The notes: generated from the sequence alone by a model not told the origin. A DNA stretch of 64,000 nt from Sphingomonas sp. IC081 (GCF_006874585.1 NZ_CP029764.1:1-64000), one strand, 5' to 3'; shown: positions 1 through 7,882, numbered from the stretch's first letter. Made by a program: numbers and translations.

Positions 1-19
1 TCTTCCGCAAGGGGGTTGG

Positions 20-34
20 TTTTAGCCGCTAAAA
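20..34. promoter_or_regulatory. KorB operator (O_B) copy 1
   Basis: Perfect 15-bp copy of TTTTAGCCGCTAAAA. RK2 KorB binds the 13-bp palindrome TTTAGCSGCTAAA, and a KorB homologue is encoded at 4303-5325. The gene it controls is probably left of the window. Confidence 0.8.
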
Positions 35-523
35 TTCCGGGTAGCTGCGGAGGATATGCCGGAGCGCGCGAGAAAGGAAGCGGTATGACGCCGAATATGA
101 TTGTTTATAGCATCATTTTTGGACGAGCCGGGCCGAGCGCGCGAGCGCGCATAACGGGTGGCAGCGAACGGATTGAAAGAAGAAAGTGACGCGCGAGAGA
201 CAAGATCAGGCTTCCGCGTAATTCTCTTTGGCGTCCATTCCGTAAATGCTCGCAGGATCGAGCGCAGGCCCCAAGATGCTAATTGCCGATCAGATCGCGG
301 CGACCAATTTTGAAAATTACGGCTGTAGCGCGTAGCTCGATAATGTAAGGCTATAGCTTCGATTCTTTCAGTTGGTAGGCCCAAGAAGCCACTCGTTGAT
401 GCTCTTGAACTGCGGACTTCGACGTAAACGCAGACCGCTTTTCTATATATGTCTTTCAGTCGCCAGCATATTTTTTCAGCACTGAATTGCCAGAACCTTT
501 AATGTCCTTTAAGCCGGGGCATT
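35..523. other. Left-edge region without a supported gene
   Basis: About 490 bases between the first O_B and the RHH gene. The only long frame, on the minus strand, is rich in Arg and Ser and looks like noise. A 34-codon frame at 85-189 (+) has an AAAGGAAG sequence upstream but no recognisable product. I see no iterons; an origin or leader function cannot be excluded. Confidence 0.4.
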
Positions 524-763
524 ATGGCGAATCATACGCAACTCAAACCCTCCACGCTGTCCCAGCGCAAACGCGCCAAGGCACAGAGCGAGCAGGGCTT
601 TAAGCGCATGAGTTTGGCCTTGTCCCCTAAAGCCGTCGAGATCGTGGAGAGGGTGAAAGCCAGCAAGGGATTCACGTCCCGCGAGGCTGCAATCAACGCG
701 ATCCTAGAGCGGATCGGGGACGATATGTTTCTGCAACAGGAGTTTCTGGCCGTGAGTGGATAA
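524..763 (+). CDS. Small ribbon-helix-helix DNA-binding protein
   Basis: 79 aa. The basic N-terminus is followed by a stretch (residues about 27-66, MSLALSPKAVEIVERVKA then GFTSREAAINAILE) that fits the strand-helix-helix of CopG/MetJ-type repressors. Such proteins act as dimers on operator DNA and on plasmids often control copy number or an antitoxin operon. It lies 180 bp upstream of the Rep-like gene with a hairpin between them, which suits a role in replication control, but this is inference from position. Confidence 0.55.
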   Translation: MANHTQLKPSTLSQRKRAKAQSEQGFKRMSLALSPKAVEIVERVKASKGFTSREAAINAILERIGDDMFLQQEFLAVSG

Positions 764-768
764 GAAAA

Positions 769-789
769 TGCCCGGCTCGAAGCCGGGCA
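769..789 (+). terminator. Hairpin after the RHH gene
   Basis: TGCCCGGCT and AGCCGGGCA form a 9-bp stem around a 3-base loop, 5 bases after the stop codon. There is no clean T-run, so termination strength is uncertain. Confidence 0.5.
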
Positions 790-794
790 CCCTC

Positions 795-859
795 AAAACC
801 GCTTAGTGGGACAGTGCGCCAACACTGAACCTACAGACAATTTCCCACTTAGCGGTTTT
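795..859. repeat. Long imperfect inverted repeat upstream of rep
   Basis: AAAACCGCTTAGTGGGA (795-811) pairs with TCCCACTTAGCGGTTTT (843-859), one mismatch in 17. A smaller hairpin, CAGTG/CACTG, sits in the loop. The position between the RHH gene and the Rep-like gene suggests a replication-control RNA structure or a Rep binding site. Confidence 0.5.
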
Positions 860-941
860 CGGACTTCGGTTCAAGGGCGCTTGATTCGCGCAACGGGATT
901 TTTTTGCCTGTCTCCCGGCCCTTCGCAAAGGAGGGACGACG

Positions 942-1709
942 ATGAGTGACACCAGAAGAAAAGGGCCGCTGGCGATCGGGGAGCTGACCCAGCAGCTTTT
1001 CGGCCGAGCCTATGGCGACCGTAGCCGGGGCGGGAAGCACATCACCAAGGCCCGCGTGCGCGGCGGCAGCAAGGAAGCCGGGAGCGACGTAGAAAAGGGC
1101 TTCCTCGCGGCGCGAGACACCAAGACGCGCAAGGGATGCTGGCGTGCGATCAATCTGGCGTTTGAAAAGGGCCGCGCCCTGCGCGCGGAGCTGCGGCGCG
1201 AGCCGCGCGAGATAACGCAGTTCGAGCACTATTGCATGAGCATCACCAATTCCACGATCCGGGTGTATCAAGCCCTGTTGCGGATGGAGGAGCGTTTCAG
1301 GGGCAACGTGGTGCCCAGCTATGAAATGATAGCCGAATGGGCGACCGTCTCTAGGGCCACCGTCGCAAGGGCCTTGAACGCCCTTACCAGCATCGGCTTG
1401 CTGGCGCGCCTGCGGCGCTACGTCCACACCGTCACAGAGGACGGGGCGCGATCAGAGCAGACCTCCAATGCCTATCGGGTGGAATTGCCGAGGATGCTTC
1501 TCGAATTGCTCGACCGGCGCAAGCGCCCTGCCCCGGTGCCCGACGACGAGGCCCAGCGCCTACAGGACCGGCTTGAAGATGAGGCTTGGATGCTCTCCCG
1601 GTTGAGCAAGGCCGATTACATACGGGAGACGACGACATGCAAGGCCACAGCGGAGGCCCTAATCAGCCTATGGAACGGCATTTGCGCCCGTGATGGCGTT
1701 GTCGCCTAG
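942..1709 (+). CDS. Putative plasmid replication initiator (winged-HTH Rep-like)
   Basis: 255 aa. A strong ribosome binding site (AAAGGAGG at 926-933) supports the ATG. Residues about 100-150 (VPSYEMIAEWATVSRATVAR, then ALNALTSIGLLARLRRYVHT) form a winged helix-turn-helix like those in plasmid initiator and DnaD/RepA-type proteins. The N-terminal third is basic. I cannot assign it to a named Rep family; TrfA motifs are not obvious. Its place beside klcA and the kor genes, where IncP plasmids keep maintenance genes, supports a replication role. It could instead be a transcription regulator. Confidence 0.5.
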   Translation: MSDTRRKGPLAIGELTQQLFGRAYGDRSRGGKHITKARVRGGSKEAGSDVEKGFLAARDTKTRKGCWRAINLAFEKGRALRAELRREPREITQFEHYCMSITNSTIRVYQALLRMEERFRGNVVPSYEMIAEWATVSRATVARALNALTSIGLLARLRRYVHTVTEDGARSEQTSNAYRVELPRMLLELLDRRKRPAPVPDDEAQRLQDRLEDEAWMLSRLSKADYIRETTTCKATAEALISLWNGICARDGVVA

Positions 1710-1931
1710 CCGTGAGTCTCATAATGGTTCTGAACCTCCCCTTGAGTTTATTTATCTAAGGTGATGCGGAGTTGCGCTAGTCGCGCAACGCTTAATTGAG
1801 ACTGTTTGAACACCAAAAAGGGGGTAAGGCTCCGATTTGGGGAGCTGACATGCGTGTCCATTCGGGGCGCGGATAGCGGCACTCTGTAAAACTGCGGGGC
1901 AGCGACCAAATATGCCTTGCGATGGAGGCCA
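1710..1931. other. Gene-free stretch downstream of rep, possible origin region
   Basis: About 220 bases. It contains an AT-rich run (GAGTTTATTTATCTAAGG, near 1744) and a 7-bp-arm palindrome GTTGCGC/GCGCAAC at 1771-1789. No clear iterons are seen. Its position after a Rep-like gene makes it a candidate for oriV, unproven. Confidence 0.3.
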
Positions 1932-1946
1932 TTTTAGCGGCTAAAA
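1932..1946. promoter_or_regulatory. KorB operator (O_B) copy 2, upstream of klcA
   Basis: Perfect TTTTAGCGGCTAAAA, 25 bp upstream of the -35 box of the klcA promoter. RK2 also has an O_B site at klcA. Confidence 0.88.
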
Positions 1947-1971
1947 GATTTTCATGGCGGGCGAGCGTAAC

Positions 1972-2000
1972 TTGACAGCAACCGGGAAACCTCCAATATA
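1972..2000 (+). promoter_or_regulatory. klcA promoter
   Basis: TTGACA at 1972-1977 and AATATA at 1995-2000, spacer 17 bp. TATATC at 1997 is an alternative -10. The following leader (1997-2052) is repeated in front of the kleE-like gene. Confidence 0.65.
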
Positions 2001-2048
2001 TCGGATATGGCCGGGCTATGGTGCCAAGGTCGAAACCGGAGAAGTCCG

Positions 2049-2462
2049 ATGAGCAACAGAGAGAGAATTGCCGCCGTGCTGGTTGGCGAAGAAGACCGGA
2101 TTATGTGCCTGCCCCGGCTGTTCGGGCTGGCGCGCATGATCGAGGTCGAGGCCGTCACCTATGGCTATATGTCCAAGCTATCCGCCGACTACACGGGCGC
2201 ATATTGGCATTTCTACACCCTATCGAACGGCGGGTTCTACATGGCCCCCGGCGATCAGCCCCAATATCGTCTGGAATGGGACGGCAACGGCTTCTCTGGC
2301 GACGTTTCGGCCGACGCGGCGGGCCTTATAGCCACCCTGTTCATGCTGGGGCATATGCACGAAAAATACGGCGAGGATCAATTTGCCCAGCTCTATGCGT
2401 GGGCATCTGCCTATGCCGCCCAACATTCGGAAGCGGGGCCGATCGGTGCCGCGCTCGACTAG
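2049..2462 (+). CDS. klcA: KlcA/ArdB-type antirestriction protein
   Basis: 137 aa. The segment YTGAYWHFYTLSNGGFYMAP followed by DGNGFSGDVSADAAGLIATL is the signature of the ArdB/KlcA family, which blocks type I restriction in the recipient during plasmid establishment. I start at ATG 2049, after a GGAG at 2038-2041, rather than at an upstream in-frame ATG at 2007 that lies inside the leader. The gene has its own promoter and KorB operator, as klcA does on RK2, so it should be expressed before KorB builds up. Assignment is strong from sequence and from synteny. Confidence 0.92.
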   Translation: MSNRERIAAVLVGEEDRIMCLPRLFGLARMIEVEAVTYGYMSKLSADYTGAYWHFYTLSNGGFYMAPGDQPQYRLEWDGNGFSGDVSADAAGLIATLFMLGHMHEKYGEDQFAQLYAWASAYAAQHSEAGPIGAALD

Positions 2463-2566
2463 CGCCACAGGGGGGCAGCGTGCCCCCCTTCCCTTCCCTG
2501 CCTATCGGGCATATTCCTCATTCGGCCGCCATGAGGAGCAACGCCAGCGAAGGAACAGACGCGCGC

Positions 2567-2830
2567 ATGATTGATGTTCGGCCAGATTGCCTATTGCCCG
2601 CCGATCAGGGGTGGCAGCAGCCGACGCCGGATGAGGTAAGGGCGGTCCTCAAAGCAGCGGACATGACAGGGGGCAGCGCGTCCAAGTTTCTAGGCTTGAG
2701 CAATACCCGCGTTATTCGGCGCTGGACGGGCGGCGACGATCAGATTCCCTATTCGGCATGGGCGCTGTTGTGCGCGGCTGCGGGCTTGGGAAATATTTGG
2801 GAACACCAGAACGACGATTTTAGCGGCTAA
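2567..2830 (+). CDS. Small HTH regulator in the korC position
   Basis: 87 aa from ATG 2567. TPDEVRAVLKAADMTGGSAS followed by KFLGLSNTRVIRRWTGGDDQ and IPYSAWALLCAAAG is a compact XRE-like helix-turn-helix with the 'IPYAAW' tail seen in small plasmid regulators. In RK2 the gene after klcA in this operon encodes a repressor (KorC), so a similar role is plausible; I do not claim orthology. The last codons, Asp-Phe-Ser-Gly-stop, are made of the KorB operator at 2818-2832. An earlier in-frame ATG at 2531 is possible. Confidence 0.6.
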   Translation: MIDVRPDCLLPADQGWQQPTPDEVRAVLKAADMTGGSASKFLGLSNTRVIRRWTGGDDQIPYSAWALLCAAAGLGNIWEHQNDDFSG

Positions 2831-2832
2831 AA
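2818..2832. promoter_or_regulatory. KorB operator (O_B) copy 3, overlapping a stop codon
   Basis: Perfect TTTTAGCGGCTAAAA. Its TTT AGC GGC TAA provides the last three codons and stop of the upstream HTH gene. It lies 27 bp upstream of the next promoter. Confidence 0.88.
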
Positions 2833-2859
2833 TTATTGCCGTTCAGACTTTACGGGGGC

Positions 2860-2888
2860 TTGACACGGTTCGGGATGCTGTCATTATA
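2860..2888 (+). promoter_or_regulatory. Promoter of the kleE-like/korA/incC/korB operon
   Basis: TTGACA at 2860-2865 and ATTATA at 2883-2888, 17-bp spacer. The segment 2885-2939 is a near copy of the klcA leader (1997-2052), including GCCAAGGTCGAAACCGGAG. Confidence 0.7.
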
Positions 2889-2935
2889 TCGGTTGTGACC
2901 GGGCAACCCGCCAAGGTCGAAACCGGAGTATTCCG

Positions 2936-3265
2936 ATGAAGGCGAAAATTCCCCCGCTGCCCGCACGTTTTGCGGTCATGCGGCTTCCCAATCCTCCACC
3001 CGCATGGGAGGGCAACCGCGTGGATTACGTCATTGCGGCCGTCTGGACGTTCGGAGTCCTGATCTGGACCGTCGCGCGCTTCATCATCCCGCTTGTCGTC
3101 TTCTGGCAGTTCTGCCGGATGCTCTGGTATTGGAACACGCCGGATGTTCATGCCGGTTGGCAGTTCCTCGCCTATTATGCGGTCTATATCGCCCTCTACA
3201 TCTTCCTTGGCGTCTATGAGCCGAAGCTATACCGCGAGAAGAATCGCGGCAGGCGCAATGGATAA
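2936..3265 (+). CDS. KleE-like small membrane protein
   Basis: 109 aa. Two hydrophobic segments, about residues 31-62 (DYVIAAVWTFGVLIWTVARF onward) and 74-93, flanked by basic ends. It sits directly upstream of korA, overlapping it by 8 bases, exactly where RK2 carries its kle genes; KleE of RK2 is a membrane protein of similar size. Function in IncP is not settled (host-range or stable maintenance). The call rests on size, topology and synteny more than on recognised sequence identity. Confidence 0.55.
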   Translation: MKAKIPPLPARFAVMRLPNPPPAWEGNRVDYVIAAVWTFGVLIWTVARFIIPLVVFWQFCRMLWYWNTPDVHAGWQFLAYYAVYIALYIFLGVYEPKLYREKNRGRRNG

Positions 3266-3557
3266 ACGCTTGAGCGCGTCGGCCTTTGAGCAAGCTGCTG
3301 GACGGCTCAATATCGCGGCGCGTCCGCTCGACATGGCGCGCGCCGTTCTGGTGGACGGCGAGGCCCAATCGGCCGTGGCGAAGCGCGAAGGCGTGTCCCG
3401 CAATGCCGTTTGTCTGGCGGTCAACCGGATTTGGAACGCGCATAGCGAGGTTCCCGAAGGTTTCGAGCGTGTGACGGCGATTTTACCGAAACATAAAGCC
3501 TTCCTTGTGCGGCAATGGCAGCGCGAGGCGGTGGAAAGATTGGACGCCAAACGATGA
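3258..3557 (+). CDS. korA: KorA (TrfB family) transcriptional repressor
   Basis: 99 aa from ATG 3258 (MDKRLSASAFEQAAGRL). It shares the whole plan of RK2 KorA/TrfB: ARAVLVDGEAQSAVAKREGV then SRNAVCLAVNRIW is the helix-turn-helix, and FERVTAILPKHKAFLVRQW the C-terminal part. In RK2 KorA represses promoters together with KorB. The stop overlaps the incC start (ATGA). I did not find a clear GTTTAGCTAAAC-type KorA operator in the window, so its target sequence may differ here. Confidence 0.9.
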   Translation: MDKRLSASAFEQAAGRLNIAARPLDMARAVLVDGEAQSAVAKREGVSRNAVCLAVNRIWNAHSEVPEGFERVTAILPKHKAFLVRQWQREAVERLDAKR

Positions 3558-4300
3558 AAACACTTGTCATAGCGAACCAGAAAGGCGGCGTTGGTAAAAC
3601 TTCAACGACCGTTCATCTTGCCTATTACTTCAAAGAACAGGGGTTGAAGGTCGCAGTTATTGACTTGGACACCCAAGGAAATGCCAGCTTCACCCTTGGC
3701 GAATATGATAGCGGAGCCTTGGCGAGCGGCCTTTTCGATGCCGTGTCACAATTCGACCTGGCTAACGCCGAGGGGATTGCTGTCTTTTCCGCCGACGCGC
3801 GGTTGGCCGATCTTGAGAAACTAGATCTCGGTGCGGCTGCTGGCGCGTTCAAGCGCAGTCTGGCCGTGATCGAGGCGGAAGGCTTTGACGTGTGCCTGAT
3901 AGATACCCCCCCTTCCCTTGGGGTCCGAATGGCAGCGGCGTTGCTATCGGCCGACTTTGCGGCCTCGCCCATCGAGCTTGAAGCCTACAGTTTGCAGGGC
4001 ATTGAGAAGATGGTGACGACGATCGCCAATATCCGGCGCGCGAACCCGGCGCTGCAATTCCTTGGCATGATACCGAGCAAGGTTGATGGCCGGAATCCCC
4101 GGCACGGGCAGCACCTTGACGAGTTGACCCGTGCTTATCCCCAGTTGGTCATTCCGACGCCGATCGGAAACCGGAGCAGCGTTGCGGACGCGCTGGCGTC
4201 GGGCTTGCCGGTTTGGTCGATCAAACGGACTTCGGCGCGGAAAGCGGCGCAGGAAATGCGAGCGATGGCCCGCCACATTCAAGAAAAGATGGAGATTTGA
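3554..4300 (+). CDS. incC: ParA-family partition ATPase (IncC)
   Basis: 248 aa. Walker A motif QKGGVGKTST at about residues 9-18, a DLDTQGNAS motif and a LIDTPPSLG Walker B region identify a ParA/MinD ATPase of plasmid partition. Start chosen at ATG 3554, in a 4-base overlap with korA. It works with KorB (ParB) encoded 2 bases downstream. In RK2 the homologue is IncC, also co-expressed with korA and korB. Confidence 0.92.
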   Translation: MKTLVIANQKGGVGKTSTTVHLAYYFKEQGLKVAVIDLDTQGNASFTLGEYDSGALASGLFDAVSQFDLANAEGIAVFSADARLADLEKLDLGAAAGAFKRSLAVIEAEGFDVCLIDTPPSLGVRMAAALLSADFAASPIELEAYSLQGIEKMVTTIANIRRANPALQFLGMIPSKVDGRNPRHGQHLDELTRAYPQLVIPTPIGNRSSVADALASGLPVWSIKRTSARKAAQEMRAMARHIQEKMEI

Positions 4301-4302
4301 CG

Positions 4303-5325
4303 ATGGCCGACAACACCGAGGACAAGAAGGCGGGCAAATCGTCCACCAAGGCCACGCAGAAGCCCGCGCAGAACGCCGGGCTAGGGTTGGAGGGGTTGGG
4401 CGACCTTTCGAGCCTCCTAGCCTCTCCTGCGGCCCCGGAGGGCGGTTCTGGCGCTCCGCTCGAATTGGAGCTGGCGCTGATTGACGAAGACCCGCACCAG
4501 CCCCGCAAGCAGTTTGACGAAAATTCGCTGGCGGAAATGGCCGAGACGATCAGGGCGCGCGGCGTGAAGACGCCTATTTCCGTTCGGCCCAACCCCAAGG
4601 TGGAGGGGCGCTATCTCATCAACCACGGCGCGCGCCGCTATCGCGCGTCCCTGTTGGCCGAGAAAGTGACAATTCCGGGCTTCATCGACCCTGATTATAC
4701 CGAGGCCGATCAGGTCATTGAGAATTTGCAGCGTGACGCTCTCACGGCCCGCGAGATTGCCGACTACATCGGCCGCGAGCTGGCCAACGGGAAAAAGAAG
4801 GGCGAGATTGCCAAGGCCATCGGGAAATCCCCGGCCTTTGTCACCCAGCACGCGGCATTGCTCGATTTGCCGGAGCCGATCGCCAAGGCGTTCCAGAGCG
4901 GGCGTTGCAAGGACGTGACGTTGATCTATGACCTTGTGGGCCTCCACAAGAAGCATAGCGAGGGCGTGGCGCGCTGGCTGGCCGATGCCGATCAGGAGAT
5001 TACGCGCGGATCGGTGCGGCTCTTGAAGGAGTTCCTTGAGTCCGGCTTGAGCGGCGAGGCCGAGGAGGAGGCGGGCGACGATGAGGGCAACGGCGGAGCT
5101 GGTGACGACGCCGGGGCCGAGGAGGAGAAGGAACCGAAAGAGGAAGACCCGCTAAAGCTGAAAAAGGCCATTGTGCAGGTTTCCCATAGCAAGCGCCCTG
5201 CCCGTCTGATCCTGAATAAGCGGCCCTCGCGCGATGGCGTGGCGTGGATCAAGTATGAAGACAGCGGCGAGGAAACCGAGGTCGATCTTGGGAAAGTGCA
5301 GCTTCTCGCGCTTCTTGAGGGGTAA
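4303..5325 (+). CDS. korB: KorB: ParB-type partition protein and global repressor
   Basis: 340 aa from ATG 4303. An in-frame ATG at 4213 lies inside incC and is rejected. ParB N-domain at about residues 55-145 (EDPHQPRKQFDENSLAEMAE; GARRYRAS; VIENLQRD). The KorB helix-turn-helix is at about 165-190 (KGEIAKAIGKSPAFVTQHAA). An acidic linker follows (about 250-285, Glu/Asp/Gly-rich), then a C-terminal SH3-like dimer domain. RK2 KorB binds TTTAGCSGCTAAA, and six such sites lie in this window, so the protein very likely both partitions the plasmid and represses its backbone genes. Confidence 0.93.
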   Translation: MADNTEDKKAGKSSTKATQKPAQNAGLGLEGLGDLSSLLASPAAPEGGSGAPLELELALIDEDPHQPRKQFDENSLAEMAETIRARGVKTPISVRPNPKVEGRYLINHGARRYRASLLAEKVTIPGFIDPDYTEADQVIENLQRDALTAREIADYIGRELANGKKKGEIAKAIGKSPAFVTQHAALLDLPEPIAKAFQSGRCKDVTLIYDLVGLHKKHSEGVARWLADADQEITRGSVRLLKEFLESGLSGEAEEEAGDDEGNGGAGDDAGAEEEKEPKEEDPLKLKKAIVQVSHSKRPARLILNKRPSRDGVAWIKYEDSGEETEVDLGKVQLLALLEG

Positions 5326-5340
5326 TATTTGGAGGTATCT

Positions 5341-5556
5341 ATGGCTACCGACGATTGGCAACCTATCGAGACAGCCCCATCTGGTGTTGAAATCCTTCTC
5401 GCATGGACGACCGGCGACACATGGCGGCCATATAGCGAGGGCTGCGATTGGATATGGACTCGCGGCGAATTGACAAATGGGGAATGGTTAGACGGGCCGT
5501 GGGGGCAACCGAACTGGTGGATGGCAAATCCGCACCCTCCCCCCGACATGCGTTGA
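5341..5556 (+). CDS. Small DUF551-like protein
   Basis: 71 aa from ATG 5341, preceded by GGAGG at 5331-5335. DDWQPIETAPSGVEILLAW at the start and WWMANPHPPPD at the end are the typical frame of DUF551-type proteins of phages and plasmids. No function is known. It ends the korB operon just before a strong terminator. Confidence 0.65.
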   Translation: MATDDWQPIETAPSGVEILLAWTTGDTWRPYSEGCDWIWTRGELTNGEWLDGPWGQPNWWMANPHPPPDMR

Positions 5557-5579
5557 GTGACGCATAGCATCGAGTTGAT

Positions 5580-5605
5580 GGCCCCGCGCAAGCGGGGCCT
5601 TTTTT
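5580..5605 (+). terminator. Rho-independent terminator of the korB operon
   Basis: GGCCCCGC, loop GCAA, GCGGGGCC, then six T. A textbook structure 24 bases after the stop of the DUF551-like gene. Confidence 0.92.
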
Positions 5606-5649
5606 GTGGCGCGGTAGGCTGGAAAATCGGATATAGTGCAAGCTCGAAA

Positions 5650-5663
5650 TTTTAGCCGCTAAA
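5650..5663. promoter_or_regulatory. KorB operator (O_B) copy 4, in the leader of the coiled-coil gene
   Basis: TTTTAGCCGCTAAA followed by G (14 of 15). It lies 12 bp after a -10-like TATAGT (5632-5637) and 9 bp before the ATG, so KorB bound here would block transcription or the first steps of elongation. Confidence 0.82.
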
Positions 5664-5672
5664 GGAACGGCC

Positions 5673-6305
5673 ATGCAGGACACGCCGATTGCAGACCCGG
5701 ACAAGTTCTCACTGGACGAGGGAACGGGCGACCCACAGGCCGATGCCGACCGGCTGCTAGACGAGGCGCGCACGCTGGATAGTCAGGAAACGGCAGCTAT
5801 CGCCACCGCGCCAACCGAGGAAACCTATAACGCCCAGCTACAGACGGTCATTGAGGAGAAGGTTGAGCAGGCGAACCAGATCGAGGACCGCCTAGAAAGC
5901 ATGATGGAGCAGCAAACCGCCCGCTTGCAGCAAATCCAGCAGCAGCCCCCCGGCTTCCTGTCCCTGCCCGGCAAGCGCCAAGCATGGCAGGCCCGGATTG
6001 CCAATGCGCAAGCGGCCGTGCAGCGGATCGCGGTAAGGCTAGAAGCCGTGCGCGAAATCCGCGACGGTATGGCCGTTCACGGCCCGCGCGTGGAGACGAT
6101 CGCGGCGGCCAAACTCGAATATCGAGAGCCGAAACTTGTCGATGATTTCGAGGAGCTGATGCAGGCGCGCCGGTTGCATGAGCTGCACATGCGCGCGGAG
6201 CGGGAGAAAGAGCAGATCAGGGAAAAGACGGTCGAGCGCGGGGCGGACGATCGGAAACCGTCAGGCCGCACGCTCGCGCGCGGGTTGGCGAGAGACGGGG
6301 GATAG
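5673..6305 (+). CDS. Coiled-coil protein in the kfr position
   Basis: 210 aa. Long charged helices rich in Gln, Glu, Arg and Ala (about residues 45-200) suggest a coiled coil. There is no helix-turn-helix, so it is not a full KfrA. The acidic N-terminus resembles a linker. It stands alone between the korB terminator and convergent traM, under a KorB operator. In RK2 this interval holds kfrA and relatives, coiled-coil proteins linked to segregation. I infer a maintenance role only from structure and place. Confidence 0.5.
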   Translation: MQDTPIADPDKFSLDEGTGDPQADADRLLDEARTLDSQETAAIATAPTEETYNAQLQTVIEEKVEQANQIEDRLESMMEQQTARLQQIQQQPPGFLSLPGKRQAWQARIANAQAAVQRIAVRLEAVREIRDGMAVHGPRVETIAAAKLEYREPKLVDDFEELMQARRLHELHMRAEREKEQIREKTVERGADDRKPSGRTLARGLARDGG

Positions 6306-6339
6306 CGCGACCCACGGGGGGGAGGGGCCTTCGCTGGCG

Positions 6340-6780
6340 TCAATGATGGAACAGGGCAGCGGCCAACACTACCAGCGCCGCGATCAGCGTCAGGCCCGAC
6401 GCTAGGAGATTGCGGTTAGCGACGGCCCGGCCATCGTTCAGGGGCTTTTGTAGCCCCGTCCCGATATGTTCTCCGACTTCCTTGATGATAGCCTTCGCGG
6501 CGGCCTCCATACGTTCATTCATGGCGGCTTCCGAGGCATCCAGCGCGGCGTTCAGCACCGATTCCGCCTTGTCGGTGATAGCAATCGACCAACGATTGCT
6601 CATGTCTTCCAGCTCGCTTTTGAACGCCTTTAGTTGCTCCTCCTGCGCATCGGCGCTTTCGCCCAGCAACATCGCGTTGATGGTTTGCAGGATCATCAAG
6701 GGATCATCGGCGGACAGCGTGACCCCGTGCTGGCGCGAGATTTCCGCGATCAGCGCCGCGATTTTTTCGTGATCGGCCAT
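6340..6780 (-). CDS. traM: TraM-like conjugation protein
   Basis: 146 aa. N-terminal helical part, then a long amphipathic region, and one C-terminal membrane anchor (about residues 124-144, ASGLTLIAALVVLAAALF). Length, topology and gene order match RK2 TraM, the last gene of the leftward traK-L-M operon. Its start overlaps the traL stop by one base. A precise biochemical role is not established. Confidence 0.75.
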   Translation of the reverse strand: MADHEKIAALIAEISRQHGVTLSADDPLMILQTINAMLLGESADAQEEQLKAFKSELEDMSNRWSIAITDKAESVLNAALDASEAAMNERMEAAAKAIIKEVGEHIGTGLQKPLNDGRAVANRNLLASGLTLIAALVVLAAALFHH

Positions 6781-7505
6781 TACACGACCTTAGCCTTGTC
6801 GAGTTCAGCAAAGACCGCATCACGAACGCGGCCGAGGCGGTGACGCTGCATCAGGGCTATGTCGCCATCGGCAAGCGTTTCCTCAAAAGTCTTGCGCGCG
6901 GCCAGCATGTCCCGAACGTCCGCCCCGAAGGTTTCCTTTCTCAGATCGGGGAGGGTGACGATCGCGGCGACCCGATCCTTTAGCTCCCGGTAGGCTTTGA
7001 GCTGTTCAAAACTCTTACCCTCTGCCTCGACAGGCCCATGATAGGGGTTGAGCCACACGACGATTGCAGCCGGATCGGGGAAGGCTTCGGCTACCGAGGC
7101 GAAGCCTTGAAGCGTGTCGATCAGCGATTGCCCGCCTACGATAATGGTATGCAGGACGAGCTTATGGCCCAGATCGGCAATCACGTCAGGCGCACCGTTG
7201 TCGAACATATAGGAGGATAGGGCGCTGTAGCTGCTCGCGCCGCTGTCAATGACCACCGATTCCTTGGAACCGGCGATCATTTCCATCATGGCGTCGAATT
7301 TGCGCGGGTTTATGTCGCCGTTTTCCAGCAGCTCGACCTTGGACACGTTGAGGGACTGAAACCCGGCAAGGGTGGCGTTGATCGGATCGGTATCAATGCA
7401 GAGCGGGCTTTCGCCTCGCTTGGTCAGATATTGGGCCAGCATCGAGGCGGCGAGCGACTTGCCCACACCTCCCTTGCCCTGCAAAACTATGTGGACGTTG
7501 CTCAT
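6780..7505 (-). CDS. traL: TraL: ParA-like P-loop protein of the transfer region
   Basis: 241 aa. The N-terminus HIVLQGKGGVGKSLAASML holds a deviant Walker A motif, followed by CIDTDP. The rest resembles the MinD/ParA fold used by transfer-associated ATPases such as RK2 TraL (also 241 aa). It is translationally coupled to traK (4-base overlap) and traM. It is distinct from the partition ATPase IncC. Confidence 0.82.
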   Translation of the reverse strand: MSNVHIVLQGKGGVGKSLAASMLAQYLTKRGESPLCIDTDPINATLAGFQSLNVSKVELLENGDINPRKFDAMMEMIAGSKESVVIDSGASSYSALSSYMFDNGAPDVIADLGHKLVLHTIIVGGQSLIDTLQGFASVAEAFPDPAAIVVWLNPYHGPVEAEGKSFEQLKAYRELKDRVAAIVTLPDLRKETFGADVRDMLAARKTFEETLADGDIALMQRHRLGRVRDAVFAELDKAKVV

Positions 7506-7882
7506 ACCAAATCCTCTTTGTTCGGAGTGGCCGGGTGATTGAAGCGCGCCGGTTTGGGCCGGGGCGGCGGATCAGCTTCGGCCGAGGCCGTTGCTGATCG
7601 GGAAGGGGAGGGGGGCGCTGGCGATGCCTTGGGCGGTTCCCCGGTAGCTGGCGCGCGATACCGGCGAACGTATTTGGCGAACCACGCATAGCCGAAGCTA
7701 ATGCGGCCTTCCTCCGTCAGCAGCTCCCATATGCCGCGCACCGGCCATCCTTCCGCAAGGGCTGCATCTATGTCCGATCGAGCGGCGAGGAATTGCGCGA
7801 GGTTCCGGTTTTTGCCCCCCGGCTCCCGTGAGGCCGCCCGTTCGCGCAATCGCTCCGTGAAGGATTTCCCGCTGTCTGTCAT
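7502..7882 (-). CDS. traK: TraK: oriT-binding accessory protein
   Basis: 126 aa from ATG 7882 (AGGTGG just upstream). The core NLAQFLAARSDIDAALAEGW followed by RGIWELLTEEGRISFGYAWF and AKYVRRY matches the TraK plan: a basic DNA-binding domain that wraps oriT DNA and assists relaxosome assembly in RK2. The C-terminal 45 residues are Pro/Ala/Ser-rich. It is divergent from traJ across oriT. Confidence 0.82.
   Translation of the reverse strand: MTDSGKSFTERLRERAASREPGGKNRNLAQFLAARSDIDAALAEGWPVRGIWELLTEEGRISFGYAWFAKYVRRYRAPATGEPPKASPAPPSPSRSATASAEADPPPRPKPARFNHPATPNKEDLV

Noticed and set aside
22..384. 120-codon minus-strand frame ending Asn-Phe-Ser-Gly
   Set aside because: Arg/Ser-rich with no domain; its ending comes from the KorB operator. 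No ribosome binding site seen.
849..1427. 192-codon minus-strand frame opposite the Rep-like gene
   Set aside because: Complementary shadow of the gene at 942-1709, which has the better start and a domain.
4213..4302. Upstream ATG for korB
   Set aside because: Lies within incC; the ATG at 4303 directly follows the incC stop and matches KorB N-termini.
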